The translations under genes and the position numbers were made by a program. Source: JBCCKC01 sp039182435 (GTDB lineage: Bacteria; Verrucomicrobiota; Verrucomicrobiia; Opitutales; Coraliomargaritaceae). From it: 44,560 nt of DNA. The stretch covers positions 1 through 44,560 of the forward strand of contig JBCDCC010000002.1 in assembly GCA_039182435.1 (NCBI GenBank), in the 5' to 3' direction. Shown piece by piece: positions 16,793 to 27,384 of the stretch (positions are counted from its first letter, which is position 1; each line of letters opens with the position of its first letter). The notes under the pieces are model-generated. The model was not told where the DNA came from. It was given only the letters and a program-made list of their open reading frames with translations, and made no database searches.

Positions 16793-18276
16793 GCTGCAGC
16801 CCCCTCTCCTTTAGCCTCATCCTCCAAGAGCGTCGGGCCTTGCTTCGCACGAACCGCACCAGCGGCGAAAAGCATCCAGAAGAAATTAATCGCAAAGGCA
16901 ACATGGCCGACCAGAAGAAAAAGGCCAGATACAGAGCGTGCCTTCAACCAAGGCATCGTGTTCTTCACCACGTCGAGGAAAGGAATTGTGGCATCATTCA
17001 TTTGCATACCTTGAATCCAGCCACCGGTCTGAAGTGCAACCACCATCAGCGTAATACCAATTGCAGAGCCCCAGAAGTGCAACTGGATGAGCCCAGAGGA
17101 TGGCCATTCCCGGCGAAGCAAACGAGGCATCATGTAGTAGACGCCGCCAAACATGATCATGGTAAAGAAAGCGTAGACTCCTTGGTGTGCATGCCCGACC
17201 GTGAAGTGTGTAAAGTGGGTGACCTCACTGACCGAGCGGAGCGCCATAGCCGAACCAAACATGCTCGTAATTGTGTAGTTGATCGCACCAAAGACCACGA
17301 AACGGATCGTCGGGCTCCGCCAGCCTTCCTTGTGAAAACCGACCACCGACATATGGTGGTTGATCCCCACAACGATCACAGGGATGACCATCATGACCGA
17401 AGCCACGATACCGGCTGTTATCAGCCAAACCGGAATCGGTCCACCAACCAAGTGGTGCACGCCCGCCCAGTTATAGAAAATCGCCAAGGACCAGAACCCC
17501 AGAACCGACAAATAATAAGAATAGATTGGGCGACCTAATACTTTGGGAATCAAATAATAAGCTGCAGCCAAAGCCATCGGCGTGAACCAGAGGCCCAAAA
17601 CATTGTGTGCAAACCACCAGTTAGTCACTGATTGGACGACACCACGTGCCGGGAACCAGATGATCATGATCTGAGCGATCAGGTAGAGCCATGGGAACCA
17701 GAATAAGGCCGCTAAAATATACCACTGCGAGACATAAACGTGATCACTACGGCGGTAGTAAAAAGCCAAAATACCCCAGATACCAATCAAAGCATAAGAG
17801 ATCGCCAGTAGCGGCGTAGCATAAGAAGGAATTTCCAACCACTCAACGGAAGTGATATCCCCGTAGATAATCCCAAAGATACCGACCGTTACGCCAACAT
17901 TCCAGAAAGCACCCGCAATCAGTAACATGCCACCATGGCGGATGGGCACACGACTGAGTCGAGCCATAATCCAAAGACAGACCGCAAAGATAATATTATT
18001 GCCCCAACCAAGCGCCATCGCGTTGAGGTGGGCTGAGCGCATCCGTCCGAAGGTCGTTAACGCAGAGTCCGCCAAGAGGTCTGGCTGGTGGGCTTTGAAG
18101 GCAGCGATCAAGGCAAAGACCGTTCCAAGGAGAAGCCAGGAAATCGCCGAGATAGTAAAGAACAGAGCAGCCGAACGAATCGACGCATCGATCTCACTCA
18201 GCTCGGCACGCATGGCCTTATCCCCCGTCGAATAAGGCGTCATGTCCTGATCTTGTAGTTTGAGAGCTTCGCTCAT
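16789..18276 (-). CDS. ccoN: CcoN, catalytic subunit of cbb3-type cytochrome c oxidase
   Basis: The 495-residue heme-copper oxidase core reduces O2 to water and pumps protons. About twelve hydrophobic helices are present. Expected ligands are visible: His83 (SAHLNAMALGWG) for low-spin heme, His224 and the pair His274/His275 (GVHHLVGGP) for copper B, and His362/His364 (GHAHQGVY) for the hemes. Tyr334 (AINYTITSMFG) is placed as the active-site tyrosine of C-family oxidases. It begins 109 nt after the ccoS-like gene, the largest gap in the run, which may hold a second promoter. The upstream segment carries a 12-bp palindrome at 18291-18302. Confidence 0.95.
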   Translation of the reverse strand: MSEALKLQDQDMTPYSTGDKAMRAELSEIDASIRSAALFFTISAISWLLLGTVFALIAAFKAHQPDLLADSALTTFGRMRSAHLNAMALGWGNNIIFAVCLWIMARLSRVPIRHGGMLLIAGAFWNVGVTVGIFGIIYGDITSVEWLEIPSYATPLLAISYALIGIWGILAFYYRRSDHVYVSQWYILAALFWFPWLYLIAQIMIIWFPARGVVQSVTNWWFAHNVLGLWFTPMALAAAYYLIPKVLGRPIYSYYLSVLGFWSLAIFYNWAGVHHLVGGPIPVWLITAGIVASVMMVIPVIVVGINHHMSVVGFHKEGWRSPTIRFVVFGAINYTITSMFGSAMALRSVSEVTHFTHFTVGHAHQGVYAFFTMIMFGGVYYMMPRLLRREWPSSGLIQLHFWGSAIGITLMVVALQTGGWIQGMQMNDATIPFLDVVKNTMPWLKARSVSGLFLLVGHVAFAINFFWMLFAAGAVRAKQGPTLLEDEAKGEGAAA

Positions 18277-18385
18277 GGATGAAAGGTGTGAATCTTAAGA
18301 TTTAAGATGATGAAATAAGACTGGTCGAAATTAAGTAATTTACAGACGCACCACGTAGAAAAAGTCCTTACCTCGTCACATAAAA

Positions 18386-18595
18386 TTAAGAGTTAGCTTT
18401 TTTATCTTTAGTTGGAAATGAGTCAGAGACCGAGCCCTCAGGCTCCTCTTCAGTGAAAATAGATCGAGCTTGTTCATCGAAGTTTCTCATTTGACCACGC
18501 TTTGCAGACCAATAGAGTGCGCCAATCGCGGAAATGAAGAAGAAAACCGCCACCATGATTAACGGCACGAGCTCAGTATATGATTGGACGTCCAT
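18386..18595 (-). CDS. ccoS: CcoS-like cbb3 oxidase assembly protein
   Basis: A 69-residue protein with one membrane helix (about 10-30) followed by AKRGQMRNFDEQARSIFTEEE. This resembles the CcoS pattern of a helix, then a G-Q-F/M-x-D-x-E-like stretch and an acidic end. CcoS is needed for insertion of heme b and copper cofactors into CcoN. It lies just before ccoN, and its start codon overlaps the previous stop (TAATG). A CcoQ-like role was considered, but the acidic motif after the helix suits CcoS better. The rest of the tail is Ser/Lys-rich and unusual. Confidence 0.6.
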   Translation of the reverse strand: MDVQSYTELVPLIMVAVFFFISAIGALYWSAKRGQMRNFDEQARSIFTEEEPEGSVSDSFPTKDKKANS

Positions 18596-18900
18596 TATTC
18601 AGCAGCAGTGGTGGACGCTGCAGCATTGTAGTCCTTAATCGTGAGTTGGATCGCTTCCTCAATCGGGATACGGACCACGCCAGCCTCAGCATTGACGACC
18701 TCGTAGCCAGTCAACTTGGCCTTACCCGCAGCGCGCGCTTCATCGGCTTTGATTTGACGAGTCTCGGCAACAGCCGCATCCGCAGGTGCCGGACGATTCG
18801 GGATGTAGGCAATGTAAAGGAGGAGTGCGAAAATAAGGATCGCTCCTAGAAAGCCCAGAAAGGTGAAAAGTGAATTCTGTGTAGGTGCTTCTTCGGACAT
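18595..18900 (-). CDS. Small single-helix protein between actF and ccoS-like gene
   Basis: A 101-residue protein with one membrane helix (about 10-31, FTFLGFLGAILIFALLLYIA) and a soluble Ala-rich tail. The tail has VVNAEAGVVRIPIEEAIQL, a form of the 'G-x-V-x-IP-x-x-x-A' stretch I associate with small proteins near alternative complex III and oxidase genes. It starts 6 nt after actF and overlaps the ccoS-like gene by one base, so it is plainly co-transcribed. It could be an accessory subunit binding either complex. No catalytic residues or cofactor motifs are seen. Confidence 0.68.
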   Translation of the reverse strand: MSEEAPTQNSLFTFLGFLGAILIFALLLYIAYIPNRPAPADAAVAETRQIKADEARAAGKAKLTGYEVVNAEAGVVRIPIEEAIQLTIKDYNAAASTTAAE

Positions 18901-18906
18901 AGTAGC

Positions 18907-20157
18907 TTACTCGATGTAGTTGAGAGACTTTTCGATGTTCGGGTCGCGAATCGGAATCGGCTCTGCCTTCTTCATGCTATTGCAGAATGCCCACATGCAG
19001 ATGCCGCCGACACCAACGATGGCTGCAATATCGAAGATTTCGACAGTGAATGGACGGACCGTATAACCATGGTGACCATCATCCAGCTTACCCGGAACGA
19101 TATTCCAATAGAGGTCCACCACATGGAAGACGAGGATCCAAAGGGCGATCCCGACCGTGCGCCAGACGACGACCTTCGTCTTATACCAAAGGAGAATAAG
19201 AAATGGCGTCAGGAAGTGGCAGAAGATCAGCAGCATGCTGACGTTCCACCAACCGTTCTTCTCGCGAATGTTATACCAGAAGGTTTCTTCCGGAATGTTC
19301 GCATTGTAGATCAAGAAATACTGCGAGAAGCTGATGTAGGCCCAGAAAATCGTGAAGGCCAGCATCATACAGCTGATGTCGTAACGATGCGACTGCTTGA
19401 GAATCCCCTTCAGATATCCCTTCGCGCCCAGAATCACCAGAATGATGATCAAAGCACTCAAGGCCGCACGCATGGAAGCGGAAAAGAACCACACACCATA
19501 CATGGTTGAGAACCAGTGATACTCCAAAGACTTGAACCAATCAATCGCACCGACTGTTGCAAAAACAGCGCAGAGGAAAAGGCCGGCCGAAGAGAGACGA
19601 CGCGCATTGTGCGTGTTATTGATGTTACCGGTCTTATCCGTGTCGAAGGAGAGCTTACGAAGCATGTAAGCGATTCCGGTGAAAACCGCAAAAACGGCAA
19701 CGGAACGAATCACGAAAAAAGAATGATTCAAATAAGGGGATTTCCACTGGGCGATCGGATCTTCCGCCACAGTGCCATGGCCCCCGGGGACCAAATTATC
19801 TGGGTTCAACCACTTCCAGAGGATACCGGGATTCTCATGCGTGAAAGTCACTACGAGAAGCGGAATAAAGAGCACGAAGAGGACTGGAAAGATCGCGAAG
19901 AAATGCTCACACTGCCTACGGACAATCGTCGGCCAGCGGGCGTGAAAGACATACCAAATCTGAGTCAGGAAGAGCATCCCAACTGCCATGGAGAGCCAGA
20001 AAGCAATCCCGATCAACCAACTCATGAGAGGGCGTGCCTCTCCGGAACTATATCCCTGGAAAAAGCCCACTGCGGCAATCGCCAAACCGACAAGGCCGAT
20101 GATGAGGGAGATCCCCCCAGCTTTTTTGCCATATACCTGTGATGCGTCGGAACTCAT
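18907..20157 (-). CDS. actF: ActF, quinol-oxidising membrane subunit of alternative complex III
   Basis: A 416-residue membrane protein with around ten helices, matching the ActF quinol:cytochrome c oxidoreductase subunit family. Recognisable parts are an N-terminal pair of helices, MSWLIGIAFWLSMAVGMLF, the loop WKSPYLNHSFFVIRSVAVF, and the conserved SFSQYFLIYNANIPEETFWY stretch. In ACIII, ActF is an NrfD-like half-module paired with ActC in the membrane. Both can offer ion-translocating paths. Only 3 nt separate it from actE upstream, and 6 nt from the next small gene. Confidence 0.9.
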   Translation of the reverse strand: MSSDASQVYGKKAGGISLIIGLVGLAIAAVGFFQGYSSGEARPLMSWLIGIAFWLSMAVGMLFLTQIWYVFHARWPTIVRRQCEHFFAIFPVLFVLFIPLLVVTFTHENPGILWKWLNPDNLVPGGHGTVAEDPIAQWKSPYLNHSFFVIRSVAVFAVFTGIAYMLRKLSFDTDKTGNINNTHNARRLSSAGLFLCAVFATVGAIDWFKSLEYHWFSTMYGVWFFSASMRAALSALIIILVILGAKGYLKGILKQSHRYDISCMMLAFTIFWAYISFSQYFLIYNANIPEETFWYNIREKNGWWNVSMLLIFCHFLTPFLILLWYKTKVVVWRTVGIALWILVFHVVDLYWNIVPGKLDDGHHGYTVRPFTVEIFDIAAIVGVGGICMWAFCNSMKKAEPIPIRDPNIEKSLNYIE

Positions 20158-20160
20158 AAT

Positions 20161-20814
20161 TTAAAATCCTAACTCTGTTTTAGGGCCAGCTGGCAGATCT
20201 GCCGCGGCTGCATTCTGCGAACGTTGAAGCGCCCGGACGTAGAGCACAACGGCCCAACGCTCTTCAGGTGAAAGCCGGTCTTTCAGACCAAGCATGAGCC
20301 CCTTACCATTCGTGATAACATCAAAAAGATAGCCATCCGTCTCACCGCGCAGGCGGTCATCATGATAAGAAGTTGCCAGAATGCCATAAGGCTTCGTCAC
20401 GCCATTACCATCACCCGCACTACCGTGACAGACTGAACAGAAGATCTCATACTTCTGCTGCCCCATTTGTAGAAACTCATTGGTCGCTTCAGTCGGTGCC
20501 TTAGCGACAAAACTACCATCGATTTTCTTGCCGAAGGTGTAAGCGGTATCGCCGAGCATGCTGTCTTCAAACTCGGGAGAGAAAACCTCCAAGTAGTTCA
20601 GATAGCTACCGCGAGAAACGGTATTCTGCGGAACAGGACGATCATTGCGACCATCAGCGAAAAACTCATTTTCCGCCTGAGGCTTATAGCGAGCTTGCCG
20701 ATCCATATCCGGAAAGATCTCAATCGGCTCTTTCGTCGTGATCGATCCGCGGAAACCAAAAATGGTGACCACCGCAACGATGGTGAAAGCATAGATAACT
20801 AGGAAAATACGCAT
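20161..20814 (-). CDS. actE: ActE, monoheme cytochrome c subunit of alternative complex III
   Basis: A 217-residue periplasmic cytochrome with an N-terminal membrane anchor (residues 3-21) and a heme motif CSVCHG (Cys126, Cys129, His130). The preceding IEIFPDMDRQARYKPQ is typical of ActE. The terminal PEERWAVVLYVRALQRSQ helix is the usual C-terminal helix of class I cytochromes. It probably carries electrons from ActA/ActB towards the oxidase. Spacing to actD is 8 nt and to actF 3 nt. Confidence 0.9.
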   Translation of the reverse strand: MRIFLVIYAFTIVAVVTIFGFRGSITTKEPIEIFPDMDRQARYKPQAENEFFADGRNDRPVPQNTVSRGSYLNYLEVFSPEFEDSMLGDTAYTFGKKIDGSFVAKAPTEATNEFLQMGQQKYEIFCSVCHGSAGDGNGVTKPYGILATSYHDDRLRGETDGYLFDVITNGKGLMLGLKDRLSPEERWAVVLYVRALQRSQNAAAADLPAGPKTELGF

Positions 20815-20822
20815 GACGAATA

Positions 20823-21349
20823 TTAGGCAGAGACCTCCTCGATATCAGTTCCACCAATTTCCGCGAGAAATTGACGTGTGGCTTCAGAGTCAAACTTCGG
20901 GTCGCGAGACTCGATTGCGATGACGAGGCGATCCCCGGAGACCTCAAGGAATGTCTCACTCTCGAAAAGTGGATTGTGGTGCTGCGGGAGGAAGTTCGTC
21001 AGGAACATGCCACCCAATGTGCCAAAGGCAGCAAGCAGAATCGTCAGCTCATACATCACTGGGAATGGGAAGACTGGGCTGAAGTAAGGCTTACCACCAA
21101 CAATTAGTGGATAGTCAAAAAAGTTCATATACCAGACAAGCAATGTGCCCACGATGAACCCGGAGATCCCTCCGAAGAAGGTAAAGACCGGCACCTTAGA
21201 ACGGGGCTGACCTTGCGCGGCAGGCATGCCATGCACTGGAAAGGATGAATAGGTATCCCACTTCTTGTAGCCAGCATCACGGACTTTTTCTGCAGCGTGG
21301 TAAAAGGCAGGCGTATCCTTAAACGAAGCGATTATTGCATGAGTAGCCA

Positions 21350-21350
<1 letters not shown>
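20823..21350 (-). CDS. actD: ActD (DUF3341), membrane subunit of alternative complex III
   Basis: A 175-residue DUF3341 protein with two central hydrophobic hairpin helices (about 57-77 and 97-119) between soluble ends. The N-terminus ATHAIIASFKDTPAFYHAAEKVRDAGY matches the cytoplasmic domain of ActD, and the family hallmark YSSFPVHGM follows. ActD flanks ActC in the complex; no cofactor is bound. Its start codon overlaps the actC stop (TAATG), so translation is likely coupled. Length is as expected for the family. Confidence 0.9.
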
Positions 21351-22849
<1,499 letters not shown>

Positions 22850-22874
22850 GTCTTAAAAATTCGCTGTTTAAAGA

Positions 22875-25800
22875 TTAATGGGCGCTGTGTGCCTCTTCTT
22901 TGTGGTCGGAGTGATCGTCGTGCTTACTCGGTGAGGAGCCGGAGCTGCCATAGCGCTTCTTGTATTGAGCATAGGCAAACGGCTTCTCGTAAGCATCCGG
23001 CATCTTCGGATTCGGATTGCGCAACCGAGCCAGATAGGTGGTGCGTGGGCGAACGTTAAGGTAGCCGAGCACGGAGTAGTTGCGGTCGCTCGCCTTTGCC
23101 TTGGACACTTCGGTATTCGGGTCAGCGATATCACCAAACCTGATCGCATCGGTCGGGCAGACTTGCTGACACGCGGTCTTGATCGCGCCGTCCCTGACAA
23201 AGATATCTCCGGAAGCACCCGCCGCGCTCTTTTGCGCGATCTTCGCTGCTTCAATCCGCTGTGTGCAGTAGGTGCACTTCTCCATCACGCCACGCATACG
23301 AACGGTGACGTTCGGATTCTTCTGCATCTTCTCAAGCTCTGGCTCATCGACCGGGCCAAGTGGACCCTTGTAGAATTCACCGATCTTACGCTTATTCCAA
23401 TCAAGGAAGTTGAAGCGACGAACTTTGTATGGACAGTTATTCGCGCAGTAGCGGGTGCCGACGCAACGGTTATAAGCCATGGTGTTGAGACCTTGCTTGT
23501 CGTGAACCGTCGCGTTCACAGGGCAAACCGACTCACAAGGCGCGTTTTCACAGTGCTGACAAGAAACACCCATGAAAGAAACCTGCACATCTTCCGGCAC
23601 TTCCGACTGATCGTATTCCGCGGCTGAGAAATAGCGGTCGAGCCGCATCCAGTGCATTTCGCGTCCGCGAAGCACTTGGTCTTTACCGACAATCGGAATG
23701 TTGTTCTCTGATTGGCAGGCGACGACACAGGCCGAGCAACCAAAGCAGCTGTTCAAATCAATCGACATCCCCCACTGCTGTGTCTTGGGGAACTTATCCT
23801 CGTTGCCCTTCCAAATCTTCACATTGGGATCTGGCTTGGAGAAGGTCGGGTGCTCGTAGGCGGAATTTCCGCGGTAATTATGCTGCGCTTTATCCTGAAG
23901 CGACTTGTCGTCGTCTTTCCCGTAGTTCGCTGGAGCGTGTGACTCGACGCCCATTTGGTTCGCGAACTCAGGGTTCTTCTTGTAATATACAGCGGTGCCT
24001 TCCCGAACAATCGCACGGCCTTCCATCGACCAGTGCTCCTGAGTGTTCGCGAGCAGATATTCTTCGTTAGTCAGCTTGATGGAAGCGCCAGTGGCAAAAC
24101 CGAGCGCATCGCTAGAACGAAGACCATAGAAGTCAAAACCAACCCCAGTGCCGACGCGGCCTGCATTGCTGCGACCCAAGCCAAGTGGCAACTCAACTGT
24201 ATAGTTGGCCATGCCGGGCACGACGTGAATCGGAGCCTTCATGGTGCGACCGTTGACAGTGATCTCCGCGAAAACCGCGAGTTCCTTACCGCGCTTGAAC
24301 TGTGCCTTGTTCAGCTGCTGCTGGCCCTTCGCGCCATCAATGAAAGCGCTCTTCTTATTCATTGGCTTGTGGCCAGGGAAAATTTGGATGCCTTGCACTT
24401 GCTCCAACTCTTTGGCGAGGCGTGGGCTGATCAGGATCGCGTTGTCCCAAGTCAACTTGGTCATCGGATCAGGACACTCCATCATCCAGCCATTGTTCGC
24501 GTAGCGACCATCGCCCGCGTGGGAGCTCGCCTTAAAACGCACTTCGAGGCTGTCAGCACTCAAGCTTGGGGCCGAGAAGTCCGCCTTCGCAAGTAACGCA
24601 GCGATCTTGGCCAGATCGAGCTTGGGCGTGACCGCCTTTGTAGCGCTGTCCGCAAGAAGACCGTCGGAGAGGAACTTGTTGAAGTCTTTGCCTCCTAGTT
24701 TAGCGAAAGTAGCCTTAACCAAAGAGTAGGCATCAGTCGTTTCGGAACCAGCAAGACGCGCCAAGACTTCGATGTCACTGAGCGTAGGGAAAATCGGCTC
24801 GATCATCGGCTGCACTGGGACGAGCGTGCCGTCGAGCGTGCGACCATCCGACCATGTTTCGAGGTAGTGCGACTGCGCAATGAAGACGGTGGACTCGGCA
24901 GTTGTTTCGTTGGGGCTGATACCTAAGTAAATCGATGTCGCGGCTTTGGCTTGAGCGGCTTTCCAGTCAAGATCAACGGGCGCATCATAGGCCGGGTTCC
25001 CACCCAGAATCAGAAGCGTGCTAACGGAGCCCTTATTCAAAAGCTCGACGACGTCACTGATGCCCTTAGTCGCCATCGGCACTTCAAAATAGCTGATCGG
25101 TGCCTTCAGTGCTTGATTAATCGCAAGCACCATCGAGTGGACAGCTTCTGGCTGATGCGAACCGGCTGTAACCAGTGAGTAACCTGCATTCTCGACGAGG
25201 TCAGCGGCACATTCTTCGATCCATTTGGCATCGACCTTCAATCCGCTCGCGGCTTTTTCGAAGGAAGCGATGAGTGCGGCGTCGCCACCTTTGGATGCGA
25301 GGACGGCAGCAGCGAGCTGCGCGGCAAATGCTGGAATCTGACTGCTCCCCAAACGCAAGCGGTGATCGGCGGCCGAACCAGTCGAAGTCAAAGTGCTCTC
25401 AACCGCATAGAGGCGGCTCATCTTCGAAGCATCTTTGGAGTCTTTTACTTTGCGGCTCTTAGCGAAACCACGCGTGAAGGCGGTATGGCCTTCGCCAAAG
25501 CCGATGAAATCATCATCGAGCGAGAGGACACGTTTTGCCTTCGCAAAATCAGGAATTGCGCGGAGCGCTTTACCGGTCACCGCGGCAGCAGCCCTCTCGG
25601 CAGTCGACTCATCAATCGCGGTGTATTCGGCCCAAGTCGCTTCAGGGAATTCTTTCGCGATCGACTCAACGAGCGCGGCGCGTGTTGGCGAAGTGCTCGG
25701 CTCAGCAAGGAAGACGAGGCCTGCACCTTTGTCCCCCGCATGCGTCTTACGAATGGATTCGAGTTGATCGAGAACCGCCGCCGGTGTCAACGTCGTGCCC

Positions 25801-26252
25801 TTCTCAGTGCTCTTGGTCGCGCGATCCGGATCGTAAAGGTCCAAAACGCTGGCCTGTGTGTAAACCGTAGTGCCTCCACCAAACGGCTTGTAGCTAGGGT
25901 TACCTTCGATCTTCGTCGGACGTCCCGTATGGGTCTCCACGATCACCGGCACATTGCTGCGCCTGCCCGGCTGGGAGGAAGAGTAGTAATTCGGGATGCC
26001 GGGGATGAGATTCTCCGGCTGCCTGGAATAAGGAAGAATGTGCTGCTTCGGGCGACGGCAACCGGCCACACCGAGACCGGCGAGGCCGAAGGAAGCGGCC
26101 ATGACCTTCATGAATTGGCGGCGGTTGACGCCCTCCATTTCAGAGGCACCGGCAGGGAATTCCTTTTCCACCCAATCGCGAAAGGCGGGTGTCTCGGCGA
26201 GATCGTCGAGACTTTTCCAATAACGTGGTCCTGAAGGATCAGATTCGTTCAT
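22875..26252 (-). CDS. actB: ActB, Tat-exported iron-sulfur subunit of alternative complex III
   Basis: A 1125-residue protein fusing a molybdopterin-oxidoreductase-like domain (about 70-760), which in ACIII holds no molybdenum cofactor, to a ferredoxin-like domain (about 830-1035). The Fe-S part has CFGCSACVVACQ, CQHCENAPCESVCP, CVGTRYCANNCPYK, CTYCTQR and CQQVCP, sufficient for several clusters. A twin-arginine signal NRRQFMK (43-49) is followed by a hydrophobic run ending at Cys65, so it may also be lipidated. The ATG at 26252 is preceded by an in-frame GTG at 26255; either may start. The C-terminus is Ser/His-rich. It lies 12 nt after actA. Confidence 0.94.
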   Translation of the reverse strand: MNESDPSGPRYWKSLDDLAETPAFRDWVEKEFPAGASEMEGVNRRQFMKVMAASFGLAGLGVAGCRRPKQHILPYSRQPENLIPGIPNYYSSSQPGRRSNVPVIVETHTGRPTKIEGNPSYKPFGGGTTVYTQASVLDLYDPDRATKSTEKGTTLTPAAVLDQLESIRKTHAGDKGAGLVFLAEPSTSPTRAALVESIAKEFPEATWAEYTAIDESTAERAAAAVTGKALRAIPDFAKAKRVLSLDDDFIGFGEGHTAFTRGFAKSRKVKDSKDASKMSRLYAVESTLTSTGSAADHRLRLGSSQIPAFAAQLAAAVLASKGGDAALIASFEKAASGLKVDAKWIEECAADLVENAGYSLVTAGSHQPEAVHSMVLAINQALKAPISYFEVPMATKGISDVVELLNKGSVSTLLILGGNPAYDAPVDLDWKAAQAKAATSIYLGISPNETTAESTVFIAQSHYLETWSDGRTLDGTLVPVQPMIEPIFPTLSDIEVLARLAGSETTDAYSLVKATFAKLGGKDFNKFLSDGLLADSATKAVTPKLDLAKIAALLAKADFSAPSLSADSLEVRFKASSHAGDGRYANNGWMMECPDPMTKLTWDNAILISPRLAKELEQVQGIQIFPGHKPMNKKSAFIDGAKGQQQLNKAQFKRGKELAVFAEITVNGRTMKAPIHVVPGMANYTVELPLGLGRSNAGRVGTGVGFDFYGLRSSDALGFATGASIKLTNEEYLLANTQEHWSMEGRAIVREGTAVYYKKNPEFANQMGVESHAPANYGKDDDKSLQDKAQHNYRGNSAYEHPTFSKPDPNVKIWKGNEDKFPKTQQWGMSIDLNSCFGCSACVVACQSENNIPIVGKDQVLRGREMHWMRLDRYFSAAEYDQSEVPEDVQVSFMGVSCQHCENAPCESVCPVNATVHDKQGLNTMAYNRCVGTRYCANNCPYKVRRFNFLDWNKRKIGEFYKGPLGPVDEPELEKMQKNPNVTVRMRGVMEKCTYCTQRIEAAKIAQKSAAGASGDIFVRDGAIKTACQQVCPTDAIRFGDIADPNTEVSKAKASDRNYSVLGYLNVRPRTTYLARLRNPNPKMPDAYEKPFAYAQYKKRYGSSGSSPSKHDDHSDHKEEAHSAH

Positions 26253-26264
26253 CACTAAAAATAT

Positions 26265-26918
26265 TTAACGGTGGCAACCGGAACAGCTCTGCGGCGGGTT
26301 AATATTCCAATCGTGCACGAAGCTGTGCAGTTCTTCGAGCGAGTCAGTGTCAGTCGGGCGCTCCCAATCAAGGTTGTAAACTTCTTCGACCGGGCGGATA
26401 TAGTCTTCCGGATTACGGTGGCACTCGAGGCAGAAGCCCATACTGAGAGGCTTATCGTGATGCACGACTTCCATATTCTGGATATCGCCATGACACTCGA
26501 CGCAGCTGATACCGCGATTCACGTGAACCGCGTGGTTAAAGTAAACGTAGTCTGGCGTCTTATGGATACGAACCCACGGCACAGGCTCACCCGACTCATA
26601 ACTATCGCGGATCATCGCAAGCTGAGGATCGTCCTTACGCACCATGCTGTGACAGCTCATACAAACGTTAGAACCGGGAACATTAGAGTGCTCAGAACGA
26701 TCAACGAAAGTATGGCAATAACGACAGTCAATCTCAAGCTGCCCCGAGTGGAGCGCATGGCTGAAAGCAACCGGCTGTGTCGGCGCGTATCCAACACGAG
26801 AATACTTGGGAGTAAAATAGTAAGTTGCTCCGACAACAACGGCAGTTGTTATGAGCAGAATCGCTATGACAACTTTGATCGGGACAAGGTTGACCCATTT
26901 CGGGAATACGTTCGCCAT
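26265..26918 (-). CDS. actA: ActA, pentaheme cytochrome c subunit of alternative complex III
   Basis: A 217-residue protein with one N-terminal membrane helix (about 14-34) and five CxxCH motifs starting at Cys65, 86, 139, 163 and 212; the last heme motif is the final residue group before the stop. Several additional histidines (FSHALHSG, FNHAVHVN) likely serve as distal ligands. It conducts electrons between ActB's iron-sulfur clusters and ActE or the oxidase. It is the first large gene of the operon, 49 nt after the small Tat-type gene. Five hemes agree with described ActA proteins. Confidence 0.95.
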   Translation of the reverse strand: MANVFPKWVNLVPIKVVIAILLITTAVVVGATYYFTPKYSRVGYAPTQPVAFSHALHSGQLEIDCRYCHTFVDRSEHSNVPGSNVCMSCHSMVRKDDPQLAMIRDSYESGEPVPWVRIHKTPDYVYFNHAVHVNRGISCVECHGDIQNMEVVHHDKPLSMGFCLECHRNPEDYIRPVEEVYNLDWERPTDTDSLEELHSFVHDWNINPPQSCSGCHR

Positions 26919-26967
26919 CTTTTAGGTTTAGGAAATTTCGCTGATCGGTGTCGCCACGTGACAGAAC

Positions 26968-27150
26968 TTATAAAAAGTCTTTACGTCGCACCGAGTGCTT
27001 AGCCGCCCGAATCGTAATTCCCTTCGCAGATGTATGCTGCGAAGCATTGGCCTGGCTTGCACGAGTGCCGGAGGCAATCGCTACAATACCTGCGAAACCA
27101 AGGCCAGCGCGCTTTAGAAAGGATTTTCGATTCGTTTGCGGGTCGTTCAT
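26968..27150 (-). CDS. Small twin-arginine-like protein before actA
   Basis: A 60-residue product from an ATG at 27150. It opens NDPQTNRKSFLKRAGLGFAGIVAIASG, with NRKSFLKR followed by a short hydrophobic helix, like a twin-arginine signal in which the first Arg is followed by Lys. Only about 30 residues remain afterwards, ending SVRRKDFL. The pattern recalls the tiny 'formate dehydrogenase region TAT target' proteins, though the usual C-terminal motif is not seen. It is co-directional with actA, 49 nt upstream, and would be the first gene of the ACIII run. The upstream in-frame extension looks non-coding. Function unknown. Confidence 0.55.
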   Translation of the reverse strand: MNDPQTNRKSFLKRAGLGFAGIVAIASGTRASQANASQHTSAKGITIRAAKHSVRRKDFL

Positions 27151-27384
27151 CTGCTTAGAATTCAATGATAAAAGATGCCCATTTTCTAATGGCAACCGTT
27201 TTTTAGTGCTGATGTTGAGTAATATAGGAAATGGGGCACTCTCGAGTTTTGTTTCAATCTGATCGTTCACATTGCCCATTTGCAAACGGATGTCACAAAC
27301 GTGTAGATGAATCTATTCCGAATCAATCTTTGGTTCCAACTCAAGGGCATACATAAGCACAACCGATCAAAGAGATTAATTTCC

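Noticed and set aside
19516..20142. 208-codon open frame on the plus strand
   Set aside because: Antisense to actF; composition Glu/Arg/Asn-heavy with no recognisable fold.
25362..26234. 290-codon open frame on the plus strand
   Set aside because: It lies opposite the N-terminal part of actB and has an Arg-rich, low-complexity look typical of antisense frames in this base composition.
26271..27002. 243-codon open frame on the plus strand
   Set aside because: Antisense to actA, where five heme motifs make the minus strand the coding one.
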